Shown here piece by piece: positions 1 through 12,500 of a stretch of DNA of 64,000 bases. The position numbers were made by a program, and so were the translations under genes. Source of the stretch: Paralvinella palmiformis (taxonomy: Eukaryota > Annelida > Polychaeta > Terebellida > Alvinellidae); contig JAODUP010000273.1 in assembly GCA_025642065.1 (NCBI GenBank), positions 1 to 64,000 of the forward strand. Direction: 5' to 3'. The notes beneath the pieces are model-generated. The model ran no database searches and was not told where the DNA came from. It saw nothing but the letters and a program-made list of their open reading frames with translations. How positions within the stretch are numbered: position 1 is the stretch's first letter; the number at the start of each line of letters is the position of its first letter.

Positions 1-564
1 TTTCGATAACGTGTATATGAAAACCCAATACAATATTTGAATATTCAAAAACCTTTTATCTGTAAAACCAAGTAATAATCTTTGTTACTGGGTTTATTAG
101 AAGAAAGTTTCGCGTAATGTCAAATAATATATCTCTAATACAATTATTGTACTCTCCCGTTGTTAACCTGCTAGTTACTTATTAAGAAGTGCTAATTTTC
201 ATAACTTGTAATTTATAGGTTCTTTACTTATATCAGTAAGTTGTTTAAATGTTCAATCCTTGAAAATTAAAGCCACACCTGTTACTGATTATGGTATTGC
301 AAGGTGAAACGTGTCTTCGAACTGACACTGATCAACTTACGATAAATGAGTGAGAGACACCGTGATGGTATTGGCATACTGAACACATGTTGACTGTGTC
401 CAGTATATTGGATTTCTAATATATTGATTCAAATGTTCAACTCATAAAATGTGTCTAAAGACTTTCTACGTGACCCTTGTTTCAGTAGCTATAATTTAAA
501 TCCTCAGCCGATCATCTGAACTAAAGTTCTTCATGAATATGGATATTCCCAATTGGATTCAAAG
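1..564. other. AT-rich DNA, nothing recognised
   Basis: No open frame of note, no family motif and no microsatellite was seen. It precedes a LINE fragment and may be decayed repeat or plain intergenic DNA. Confidence 0.5.
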
Positions 565-1142
565 CAATATCAACTAGAAAATGCATCGTAGCATAAATAT
601 TCCAAATGTGTGAAGAATTTACAGTATTGTCAACACCTGAGTGAATGCGGGGATTCGGTTGAAGAGCTGGTAGAAACCTACACAAAGGAGTGCAACAAAT
701 CATTATCCGTCGTTCTCCATCTTTTTCGAAGATCATTACGCTTAGAATCGAAGTTCCTTTATACTCTGATAAGCTTAAATATGTTAAGAAATATTGGAAG
801 AAAACAGAAAGGATATTGCGCTGATCTTCCTTAATGGTGCACTTTGAATATATTCATTAAAACTGATTAAACTGTTATACTAGGAGAGGGAGTATTTCTA
901 CTCAACAAAGATAGACGACTGTGAAAAAGTTTAAAAGAAACTCTTTAAATTAACTAGAAATTGACTGGTAGTGATTCATATGTAAAGCTGTCACGTTGAA
1001 CACTTGGCGGACAATTCAGCAATTTCCTCATGAGAAAAACAGCAGTCATCAGGAATAAGATCATTTCTGATTTCCCAAATAATACCTATAATATCGCCAT
1101 AGGCAGAGATAATGTGCTAAATAGGAAAATGCTCGAAATGTT
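565..1142 (+). mobile_element. LINE family A fragment (endonuclease-RT linker)
   Basis: Remnant of a non-LTR retrotransposon ORF2. The reading frame near 630-830 carries VEELVETY, which matches VDRLVEAY in the longer copy near 59,590 and VDELVEDY near 53,480. The following non-coding-looking DNA also aligns with that copy: the stretch on the shortage of ligatable 'ctggcggaca' type sequence, 'cagcaat' and 'catgaggaaaa' near 1,000-1,040 recurs near 59,960-60,000, and 'ctcgaaatgttt' near 1,130-1,142 recurs near 60,087. Stops and frameshifts break the frame. It is cut at both ends: the endonuclease and the RT core are absent, and the 3' edge abuts family B on the other strand. I am confident of the family match and less so of exact borders. 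Confidence 0.75.
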
Positions 1143-2463
1143 TGAATTGTTTACCTATTGCTTGTTTTAGTACTGACCACGTGTTTTTCATATTGTTTTT
1201 ATTTAATTCTAGGAGATGGGAGTAATAGTTTCTTTTTAGCTCGCGCTTGGCTTTATTGAATAAATTCAAGTACTTTTTATAGCATTTAATGTTTTCATCA
1301 GTTGGTTTACTAAGTTTCTTTAAATAACTTTGCCTTATGTCTGGCAGATGCCAATAATCCGGTTGAGACCCATGGGCCACGTTTCATGTATTTCTTATTG
1401 AATCGTGTTTTAAGCAAAGGAAATGTTTCGTTGAATATAGTTTTATAGATTGACATGAATTTATCATAAGCTGAGTTAGGACAATCATAATTTATTATTT
1501 AAGAAAAATCCCTATCACATAGTAATTGTTTAAATTTTGTCATGTTGGTTTCAGTAAATTTCCGTTTAGTAATGAATGTAGTTTTATCGGTATTTCTGTT
1601 TGAGTCATTTACAATATAGAATGTACCGAAGTGATCCGCCACATCAGTTAAGATAATTCCCGATAGTGTGTCTTTGCAGGTCAGATTAGAGTAGATATGA
1701 TCAATCAGGGTAGCCGACGTGTGGGTCACTCTGGTTGGCTTGTGAATAACTGGCAAAAAACCTCGAGATAGAATACCATCAACATAGTCCCTTGTTTTAT
1801 CATTAGTTCCATATTTCAATAAGCAAATATTAACATCACTAAGAATCAGGCTTGATTTACCTTCAGTATTGATAATTTCCATAATATCAAACAGTGTAGA
1901 TATAATACATCAACATCCACAGATGGTAGAGTGTTGGGTCTATAAATGACACCAGCAAATATTTTCTTAAGATTCTTTTTCCACTTCGACAAACAGGGAT
2001 TCATAAACATGTGGAATGAATACGCTCAAGTCTTCCCTAACTTTAAAATTAATCGAGTCTTTTATAAATAGACCCACGCCACCCTACCATCCTCATTTCT
2101 ACAGCCGTTAAAATTTGTGAATCCGGGGAGAACGATGGGGGGTCTCTGTCAACACGAAATACCTCACTCACTCCAATTACATCAAAGGAAATTCCTTGTT
2201 ATGCAAATCACATAGAAGATTATAGAACGCATCCCAATTTGACGATAAGCTTCTACAGTTTAAATGAAAACTAGACAGAGCAATCTTTGTACCTTCGATC
2301 ATCTGGGATAATTGATAAGGTTCATAATATTTACATCTTGGTTCCCCTTTTCAAGAGGCGAATCTCCATTTTCATCCAAATAATCCGTCGATTCATATAG
2401 ATTTTTAAAGTTATACCTGTTATCTACCTGGACCTGGTCAAGAGAAATGTTATCTGAAACCAT
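1143..2463 (-). pseudogene. LINE B ORF2: AP endonuclease and linker
   Basis: ORF2 likely starts at the ATG ending at 2,463 (MVSDNISLDQ). After a 50-residue leader the endonuclease begins: LNCRSLSSNWDAF near 2,265, then FDVIGVSE near 2,190, PGFTNFNG, a GGVGLFIKDS-like segment near 2,080, and GVIYRPN near 1,950, all in the order expected of the exonuclease/endonuclease/phosphatase domain that nicks target DNA. The open stretch 1,882-1,499 carries SDVNICLLKYG (GDFNINLL equivalent), PTRVTHTSATLIDHIY and TDVADHFGTF, the conserved C-terminal block (SDH equivalent). The stretch 1,380-1,117 gives the linker with KRELKRNYY. Several frameshifts separate these blocks, and the D of the usual GDFN appears as SDVN. 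No RT motif follows. Confidence 0.8.
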
Positions 2464-3279
2464 TTAATTTAGTTTGAAAACAATTTTCAAATTGACTATT
2501 GATTTAAGCATTCAAAGAAGAGAACAAATTTATATAACTTGAAGATAATAACGGTGCATGAAGGATGCTAGATAGGTGGGAAAAATCTACCTTCCTAGTT
2601 GGCAGATAATAACTGATGCTTAATTTAATTTTGGAAATAAAATTGGACATTGACAATTTGATTTGGATAAAATAGTGAATGACTTCAAAGGATGGTCCAA
2701 CCATGTGGAACGACCACTAGGAGAACAATGTACAGTATAGCATAGAACATTTTAGTGCAGAACAACACGTGATAGGCCCATTCAATACAACAGGAGTGAC
2801 TCATTCCTATTTGTACACTTGAAACAAAGAATATACCATTTGAATGTTTATAGAATAACGGGTGAGCCACGTGTTACATCGCAATCAGCTGTGATCATAA
2901 ACAATGAATGATACAGCTGATGTTATAGTTACATAACATGATGTGTATTATATCAGTATTCATGTGGATAAGAGTTTAACAAACACTGGTTACACTAAGA
3001 TATAGGAAATTATCCAACAAAATTTCACATGGTAGTAGATTAGTGTTTATTATACAGTTGATAGTGCAGAAAGAGGCTAATGTAGTTCATGAATACATCA
3101 GGATGTAAGTTGGATTCATCTACTTTAGGAGAGTAAGTATTGTAATAAGTTAGAAATAGGTTATATTAGGACTAAGTTGTAAAAGCAATATTATATAGTC
3201 AGTTTATATTGCAGAGGTGATACATATATATAAAGTTAGTACATATAGATATAATTAAGTGTTTACCTTACCCTTCGAT
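2464..3279 (-). other. Spacer between LINE B ORF1 and ORF2
   Basis: About 800 bp with short open frames but no recognised domain. Spacers between LINE ORFs are normally much shorter, so this may hold an old insertion. Nothing in it matches the other repeats of the window by eye. Confidence 0.4.
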
Positions 3280-3986
3280 CTACAGGTTATCACACAAATT
3301 ATGTAACATCTCATCAGACACAATTTTCTTTATTTCCCCGTTTCGTAGATTCACGAATATTGCGCCTGTTTTTGTCCAAGTGTCCAATAATACTTTCTCG
3401 CGTTTCAAACGTCTGGTCAGGGCGAATAAGCGGACACGATGCTTCGTCAGGTCTTCATTTATATAACTCCCTGGCTTTTTCACCTTCAGGCTCATTCTCG
3501 CTTTCATAAATTTGATCTTGTTTTCAAATTTAACAAATTTTACCAAAATATCTCTGTCACGGTCACGGTTGCCGACTCTATGCGATCTGGCGATGTCAAT
3601 GATGGTGAAGTTAAGGTTTAAAGTTGTGCCCAGATCAATCACCATTTGATCCGTATCTTCAGGAGGTGATACATCCTTGGATTCGGGGATGCCACGAACT
3701 CTGAGGAGTTTCTCCTGTCAAACTGATCAAGCCTATCACATTTGAGTTCAAGGTCTCAGGTTCTGGCTGTCAGATCAGCTATCTGACTATCTTTTTCCGC
3801 AAGACGCTTCTCATAGCTGTCTTTGAGGGAATGTCCTTGGGCGCGTAATAACAGGACCATAGCTTCCAATGTAATAGGAGTTTTACCTGCCTTATTAGTG
3901 GTGATGAGCTTCTGAACAGCTACCTCAAAAGGGTCAGAGTCCTGTGATTCAGACATGGAGGTTGAACTTCTAGTACCAGTAGCCAT
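3280..3986 (-). pseudogene. LINE ORF1 protein (L1 ORF1p-like), frameshifted
   Basis: Encodes, in two open frames (3,986-3,756 and 3,645-3,280) joined by a short frameshifted stretch, a protein of the Transposase_22/L1 ORF1p type that coats the retrotransposon RNA. The order is a low-complexity Ser/Thr/Asp N-terminus starting MATGTRSS, a charged segment (EKRLAEKDSQIADL) likely to be coiled coil, then the broken joint where QFDRRN and RGIPESKD can be read in different frames, equivalent to the family's YSRRN...GIPE signature. The RRM part follows with DIARSHRVG, then DRDILVKF, and a C-terminal domain with INEDLTKHR. The start is the ATG at 3,986. The product would be about 235 residues, short for L1 but usual for invertebrate LINE ORF1p. 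Frameshift near 3,650-3,755 makes it a pseudogene. Confidence 0.8.
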
Positions 3987-4251
3987 ATTCCGTTTTTAAA
4001 CGTTGGTCAATAACAAATGACGTCACCAGTATTTACGTTTTGGTAAGGGTAATCAATGGAGCGTGACCAAATGATGTTTCTGTCAAATAACCAACTTTTT
4101 ACAGGAATACATCAAATATCCATGCTATGATATATCATATCCAAGAATATCCAATCATTTCATGAGTACATTTGCCGAGGAAGGTAGAAAAACGTAGTAT
4201 ATTACTTCAACAAACTTTGTTTAGTGGCTGCCATATTGGATCAGAGTGAGT

Positions 4252-5089
<838 letters not shown>

Positions 5090-5591
5090 CTGCTTTAAAA
5101 GTTGAGTACTCTATTTATATATGAGAAGAGAACATTAATAAATCCTGGATAGCAACAATTAGTTTTATATTTTCAGCTGAAACCTGATATCGCAAAACAA
5201 ATGCATAAAATGTGCAATATTTTCCATACGTTATATACATAATAACACTGCTACTGAAGTTATTAAAAATATTTTTTATCTATCTCAGTCAAAACAAATA
5301 AAACACTAGAATAATATTAATAAATACTATTTCTCATTATCGTCTTTATCTTAATCACTAATGAGGGTAAACGGAATACTTTCATGTTAATTAAAATATT
5401 TGTTAAACAATCCAGGTGGTAATTAAAACTTCAATTAAATAGTCAAATTTAATATAAATTTAATCATTCAATACGACTAAGCCTAAATACATTTGTGTTT
5501 TAAACATAAAATTTAATTTAAACATATGTATAACCATTCTTACAAGTGAGAGTAGTGTGAGTGTGATTGTCTCTGTATATTTTCTTGCGTA

Positions 5592-5596
<5 letters not shown>

Positions 5597-5651
<55 letters not shown>

Positions 5652-5783
5652 GAGGTGATGTGTGTGTGTGTGTGTGCGCGCGCGCGCGTGTTAGTGTGTG
5701 TGTGAGTGTATATAGGTGTGTTTATGTGAGTGTGTGTATGTGTGCATGTGTGTGTGTGTGTGTGTGCGTATATATGTGTGTGG
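5597..5783. repeat. Compound (TA)n-(TG)n microsatellite
   Basis: A TA tract passes into TG/CG-rich repeats with several interruptions (GCGC run near 5,677). Open frames across it are artefacts. Confidence 0.95.
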
Positions 5784-6984
5784 GCGGGTTGGCAGTATAT
5801 GCATCATGACACTGATACCACTATTAATATTAAAAAATATACAGCAGAGATTACAATAAAAACAATTCTCATACATATATGAAATTTATACTGATTCATA
5901 AATATAAAAATGTAACATCTGTGAGTTTATTTGATTGGTTGGTCTGTAGAACATGAACAAATAATTTGTATCCTATGACAATATGCTTTTTCTGGCGTTA
6001 TCGCGAATTATAAAATTAATATTGTTATTTCTTTCTCATATAAATCATGTATTGACACTATCTGGAATGATTGTATTAAAACGAAACAAAAGCATTCATT
6101 AAATGTTCAAAGATTTCCTATAAACCTAAATGAATAACACAAATATACACTATATACAATTTCCCATTTATAGTATACTTTTAATTGATTTATTTCAAAA
6201 TCTGATACAAAATAGTCCCAGACATTATACCGAAATTATGCTGAAAGAGTATTTTCATAATTGAATAATGTTCCATAAAAATCGTATTTATTAGATTTTA
6301 TTGAACGGAAAACAACCACAAATGAACTTGAACAAGTGAACACACTTTTTACATCCATCGTATTTGTTTCATTTTCTCTCTATAATCTAGTAGTTTGTTG
6401 ATCATTAAGCTTTATCAGCACATTATCACATCCAATAATGTACGAGATTGTTATGGGACGTTGTTTTGATTAATTGTTCTTATGGATTCATCGGGTATGT
6501 TAGATATAGAATAGAATAAAAATCGATTATTAATTGATCAAGTTTTGACTCTCGGATCGCTCGACATCAAAACAACTTTTTTGTTTTAAAACTTAATAGT
6601 ATATTTTCGGATGGCAGCACAAACTATTCTGATCAATTTACGGCTTAATTAAAAGCTATTGAACCGCTAATGTTGGTAATATAGTGATGCATTTATGGAT
6701 TTATCATCCTAAACAGCACTAATAGATCGTTTAAAAAGATATGATATGTTGTATTGTGGTAACTTACAATGTCTGCACGAATACAAACGTCTCCTGATTT
6801 CGGGTGAGACAAGGCTCAGTGGACAGTCAAAAGGATCAATATTATAATATTGTAACCTAGTGTCATGAGTTATTGTCATCTTTTGGTGTTACTTCCATTC
6901 TGAGCAAAATACTGATGACAAAATTCAAACAAGCCAAATTACTCTAATAATGTACGAATCCGAGGCGCATATATTTGTATTTGC

Positions 6985-6986
<2 letters not shown>

Positions 6987-7045
<59 letters not shown>

Positions 7046-7046
7046 T
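6987..7046. repeat. Compound (TA)n-(TG)n microsatellite
   Basis: About 33 bp of TA followed by about 26 bp of TG, lying inside the 5.1-7.5 kb duplicated segment. Confidence 0.95.
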
Positions 7047-7608
7047 AGCTGTGTATTATAAGGCACAGGCACAGATAATTTCGAACCGTGAATTCAAACT
7101 CTGGACGTTTCTTCAGGGGACTGAATCCAGAGTGGCGACTTTTCTTGCTGAGACATGAACAACACATGAATTCATTTAAAAATTCTCTATTAAATACACA
7201 TTTAGGAAAGAAGCGATTAACATCTTTGTTAGGTTACCTTAATTAACATGATTTCTAATTTACTGAAAAGTGGAACATTTTAGGGGGTTTTATATTTAAA
7301 AATGTTTCCATGAATACATTTCCCGAAATAGTTATCAAAAAGTTTCAAAAAAAGGTTTCAAAATTATTATGTTTTATTGCCGGAACCAGACCAGCTAAAA
7401 CATCTTCTACAAATGCGATTTTTTAGGAAAACATCTCCCATACACAAGTAGATTATTTTTCATGGCTGGTATATGCTTGTAAATAATATTATGTGAACAA
7501 ACTTTAATAATGCTACTGCATATATAATCGAATAACATTACTTACTCACTTATAATGATGACAACTGTTAATTATGTAATACTACCAGCATTATATGGTG
7601 AAGGACTT

Positions 7609-7610
<2 letters not shown>

Positions 7611-7676
<66 letters not shown>
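7611..7676. repeat. (GA)n microsatellite
   Basis: About 66 bp of GA repeat with one interruption. Confidence 0.95.
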
Positions 7677-8355
7677 CAAGTGAGCGAACGAACGAATGTG
7701 TGTGCGTCCGAGTATTAAGTCTATAATAAACTGACCTATGAGCTACTGATAACAGTAGACAATGTTTCACGTCTATATGTTGACCCAGATGTAATGAGAA
7801 TTCTAAAATTAGCATATATCTTTTACACTTATACTATTTACTTGAGCTTTAAGAGATCACCTACATATACGTTCGCACGCAAATGTACAAAGTACCCACG
7901 CACACTCAAATGGATGCGCATGCGTAGATTGTTTGCCACAAAAGCATTAAAACCATTTATTATAAGCATATACTTTGCATGCCAGACATCAGGTCTGTTT
8001 TGAAAACAAATATATTATTTTAATAGTAGACATGGTAGATAGATAGATACCCATTGCACAAACTGAGGTTTGATGACAATAACATTATAGATTTAACATT
8101 TGCACATTATTAAAATATAGAGCAAGTAATTGATAGTTACAAATATATTTTGTTGGGCAATTAACTTGAGACATCTCATAACTGTCGTGCTCTAACGTAA
8201 ACATGTTGTTATAAAGGGATCATAACCGTCGTTAGCTTTTGGGGAGAATAAATGGTCTTTTTGTGTGATATCATTCCAGGTTGGAACACATGAATAACAA
8301 TCGGCATCCCTCCAAAATGCATTAATTCCAAGTTATTTTACTCACGCACACACAA

Positions 8356-8426
<71 letters not shown>

Positions 8427-10139
8427 TTGTGTTGGACCAAGAATTACAAAGTGGTTGAACATGTCATCATTTTGTGAACGAAACTATATTCGTAGCGAGG
8501 TTGCACTACAAGAATCATTAATATGATATTTATATTAGTTTTTTAGTATTCGGGTGTATATTGACCGTATGTCACATAGTCTAATTTTTCTATTTGGACC
8601 GGAAAACGAATGAAATTGGGAGATAATGAATTAAACAAACAGCTATGTCTCTGTCAGGTTTAAATATAGTACGTCAAAATATTTACAAAATAAGTAAACA
8701 TATACAAATAAGTATTGTTATATTTGGATAATAAAAGGACAGCTGGTATTAATGCTAGTTATATATCACTTTATTAAATTACATTATTATGGAGTTCTAA
8801 AACTTTATATTATGAAATAATATTTCACAATGATGACACACCTTATTAATTTGGAATATTAATTTAAAATATTTGGAATTAGGTCTCATCAAGTAACATG
8901 CTAATTACCGGATTTTCCTATGGTTATAAAAACATCAATAAGTTATTTTTAAGCTACGTTTGAGTAATTGAGATAAGCCTTAACTGATCTCTTGTAATGG
9001 AGATGTTATACACGCAGAGAAGCATGCAATCACATCAGCCCCCGAAATGAAACCCGAATTATCAAAGATATTCTTAAATCAAATGTTTTATACACGTGGA
9101 CTCGCGTAATGAAATATCTGTATGTTCAAATGTATTATTTATAATTGTCAATATTTATATGAAATCATGACAGATACATCATTTACATACATTCTATCTA
9201 CAAATGTAGCAATAATGTTTTAGCCAAAATTATATCCAGCTCACTAAATAGGCAACAAACAAGTAACTGTCAATAAATTACCGTTGGTAATCATTTCTAT
9301 GTAGTATTAAATTATTAAAGAATAATTATAGCTAACACTAACACATCTATCTATTCCATTCAACTAGATTGGCCAAATTTTATGCACTGTGTTACAGAAC
9401 TGCCGATTTTGAGTTTGAATCTCACTTTTGTTTGTTGAGGTGTGATATTCTTGATCCATCGACATAAGATTTATCACTCGGTTAACTTGTGCAGTGTAAG
9501 CAATGTGTAATGCAGTAATTTATAAAGTATATTATATTGCCAATGCTATTCTTATTATCTGAAGATGTGCTTTTATCAAAAAGAATACCTAGAATACGTA
9601 ATAATAATAATAATAATATAAAATTAAAACATTTAAATAAGCCTCTAAGCAAGGGAATATTCTAAATTGAAAGAATAAAGGAATGTTCAGTTGCCGAGAA
9701 TTCCTGAGTTTATGTGAATACTGATAAAATATTGAAATGATCTATCTCATTGCTTTTCGATCAACTAATTTAGACCTTTTGAAAATCAGTCAATATTGAG
9801 CAGTTACTTAGAACTAATTAAAATATTAAATCATTACTACAGAATGTAAAAAAAAGAATTTAAAATTATTAGCATTTCATTCCTTGGTCCAACCTAATTA
9901 TGTATATATAACATATGTATTGATGACCATGACATATTGCTAAAAGTTGGAGTCACATCTTTAAAATATGTTGAAGGGGTCACTTCCTAAATGAAAAAAC
10001 AAAACATAATCTGGCTCATTGTGTCCTGTATTTAGGATATGGTTAGCAATGCGTTCCTCTCTCAGGTAACTAACCATAAGACTCTGTATCACGTTATTTC
10101 AGTGTTACTGTATCAGTAAAATGTAAACATATGATATTC
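7677..10139. other. AT-rich DNA with one microsatellite
   Basis: Apart from a CA/TA tract at 8,345-8,423 and a short (TAA)n at about 9,600-9,617, nothing was recognised. There are no credible open frames. Confidence 0.5.
8345..8423. repeat. Compound (CA)n-(TA)n microsatellite
   Basis: An interrupted CA tract runs directly into a TA tract. Confidence 0.95.
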
Positions 10140-11995
10140 CAGAGACGGATAATAAAAACAAAATGCCCCAAGATTGGAACACACTCCGAACTATCAGAAA
10201 TGAAGGTATCGCATCAACTGTACCTATAAAGAGTGGAAAATCTACTGGGCGTAATAAAAGGTTTCCCTGTTTGAACTCAAATAAATGTTATAGACGACAT
10301 TAACCTCACCTAACATAAACGTCCTCCCTTTGTAAATAAACACCTCCCCCTCTACCCATGTCAAATGAAGGAAACCCTAAACAATCAATAAAACGTTGCG
10401 TGATGAACTTTCAGTCCACCATAAATAAGCCTGGTTTCCTGGTTGATTAAGTCTCGGAACATGGCTTTGATTTCATTGCCATGAATGAGAATTGGCTTAA
10501 ACCTGGAATCGATGACATAATAATTAAGGGTAACAATACATCTGATGGCTACAAACTTAGTCACCGATAAGACTATAGCTGGGTTCGAATATCTCAGTGT
10601 TTGCGTTACGTATGGGTCCAAAACACTCAGACTCGTTATCATTTACTGTCTAATTCCATTCCAGAAAATAGGACCCAGACGTTGTGATTTTTGTGTGTAG
10701 CTCAGTAACGTTAACGTAAAAGACAGAAATTTGAACACTATGACACTGAAAGAAGACACCTAAATGGTCTAATTGTGTCAGCTGACCTCAGTCAACATGT
10801 GACAGAAACAACGCATAGAGGTGGCCATATACAGGATATGGTCATAACCAGATGCGATCATTCATTCATAAGCGAACCATGCTGCCATACGCATATGTCC
10901 AAACCTCGCTAACCTCAAATAACTATTTTCTACCATAAACCTAAAGCCATTTAAACTGGAATGGCAGTGAACAGTTGGAAAACTCGAGAACTACCTTAGA
11001 TGGTGCATTGTCAAAATATGATATGGTAATGCGTAGTGTCATACACAAACACCTACCATTTTCAAACCACACCAAGGTCTTACACCCAACAGTTTCCTGC
11101 CAAAATGAAAGAAAATGGCTAAGAACCCACCAACTGTTCACATGGAGATATTCCTGCACCAAAGATTAAACCTCAAGTATCTTATTCAAGCAAATAGGGC
11201 ATCTTACTTTAAACGTAAAATCACCCAATGAGTAGGAGATTAGAAAACACTATTTCTGAATGTGAACGAAATCCTACATACAACTAAAGATTTCTCCCTG
11301 CCGTCATATTCTTCAGTAACTGATCTTGCTGAAAGATTCAATCAGTTCTTCTTGCCAGAAATTGAACGAATCCGGCATGAAATCGCTAGTGAAATTGATG
11401 ATCTTTGATTTGACACTGACAGTAGAACCTGTACTCGAAATGCTTAGACCAGTTACTTACCGAAAGATATTAGGAAAGAAAGTTCCGTTTCTAAATGCAT
11501 CGATATATGTCATACATGGTTACTGAAACAACATATCCATCTTATTGTCCCGTTTATTACCAATATCATGAATAAGTGGTATTTAGAGGGGAAAGTTCCA
11601 TCTTGTCTCAAGGAAGCCATTTCAACCCTTTATTGGGGAAATAAAGTTTATATCTCGAATGCTTGAAAAATTATTGTCAGGTATCTAATCTGTCCTTTGT
11701 TCCAAATGTCATTGAGAGAGTCAGTGTAGTACATGTAACTGAACACCTATCTACTGACTATACGCATGAAACCATATAGGAAGTATGCCTACAAAGCGAT
11801 TCATAGCACTGAGTCAGTACTCGTACGTATTCAAAGTGATCTTGCTGGTGCTATAGACAAAAAAAGAGTCATTGTTCGTACTGCGTAGTATCTATTTCCA
11901 GCTTTTGACATAGTAGATCATGAGATGTTCTTACATCGCACCCAGACTAGACTGGGTATAAAAGAAGATGGCTCACATATTATTTACCAGTTTTG
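10140..11995 (+). mobile_element. LINE (L2/CR1-like, related to family A), decayed ORF2
   Basis: A non-LTR retrotransposon ORF2 with many stops. Reading across frames gives an N-terminal GRNKRF patch near 10,250, the start of the endonuclease with MNFQSTINKPGF near 10,405 and MNENWLKPG near 10,480 (family consensus TETWLKP). Its C-terminal part is at about 10,775-10,850, with LSQHVTETTHRGGH followed by a hydrophobic LDLVI-like end. The RT fingers give AIHSTESVLVRIQSDL near 11,800, and motif A gives FDIVDHE near 11,907, whose first aspartate would bind metal. The RT is truncated a little after motif A by a TA tract at 12,013. It lacks motifs B to D, so it is dead. It resembles family A but is more diverged. 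Confidence 0.8.
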
Positions 11996-12009
11996 ACCCA
12001 GAAATGTTA

Positions 12010-12012
<3 letters not shown>

Positions 12013-12042
<30 letters not shown>
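12013..12042. repeat. (TA)n microsatellite
   Basis: A TA run at the 3' edge of the preceding LINE remnant. Confidence 0.9.
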
Positions 12043-12044
<2 letters not shown>

Positions 12045-12249
12045 ACTTGCGCGTATGTATGTTTGCACATACGTCCCCACGTTATATCCATTTATAAATG
12101 CATGTATACGCCTCAATGTATCGATTGTTAGACCTTATAATTTAAATTAGTTTAATCATAATTCCATGTGTATATAATGACCATGAGGTTGTCAATATAC
12201 CAAGCCTTTATATTATAGATATATTATCTTCCTATTTAGCCTGGATATT

Positions 12250-12500
12250 TTAGATATAGTATCTTCCTATTTAAATAAACATTATTTCCATCGGAGATAA
12301 ATATGAAATCTTAGCCATCATTTTTATCTGATGCTATCTAAAGATTTCCATTGTAATATATGTTGGCTATTATTACCTCGTAGTTCATTAGAGACTTCCC
12401 ACATTGGTTATTATCCATTAGTAGCCATTAGTCTCCTACATGTATAACACTTAGCTACACGTCGCTTGCCGTGTTATATTTTGTCATGTCACTCTTGTTT
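12250..12500. repeat. Dispersed repeat R3, copy 1
   Basis: Shares a core 'ccattagtagccattag' (about 12,415-12,431) and flanking blocks ('aaataaaca', 'ttttatctgatg', 'ttagctacac') with copies near 31,890-32,140 and 58,190-58,390. There is no coding content. All three copies lie within about 0.3 kb of LINE sequence. Confidence 0.6.

Larger units (their letters stand above)
1143..4010 (-). mobile_element. LINE family B, two-ORF element lacking its RT
   Basis: A non-LTR retrotransposon on the minus strand reading from about 4,010 down to 1,143. It has an ORF1 with an RRM-type nucleic-acid-binding protein (3,986-3,280), a spacer of about 800 bp, and an ORF2 that begins at 2,463 and keeps the AP-like endonuclease and the endonuclease-RT linker. 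The reverse transcriptase and 3' end are missing because the element stops where the plus-strand LINE A fragment begins. A related RT may lie at 41.9-42.9 kb on the same strand. Exact 5' end and target-site duplication were not found. Confidence 0.8.
5090..7470. repeat. Diverged duplication, copy 1 (partner 25.6-27.4 kb)
   Basis: Several blocks recur in the same order and orientation near 25.6-27.4 kb. These include 'caaaacaaataaaacactag' at about 5,289 and 25,804, 'ctttatcagca' followed by a 'caataat' block at about 6,410 and 26,750, and 'acatcttct' with 'aggaaaacat' and 'cacaagtag' at about 7,398-7,451 and 27,320-27,372. The blocks are separated by indels and by a compound microsatellite (5,597-5,783). 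No coding content was recognised. It may be a long transposon-derived repeat without coding capacity, or a true segmental duplication. Confidence 0.7.
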
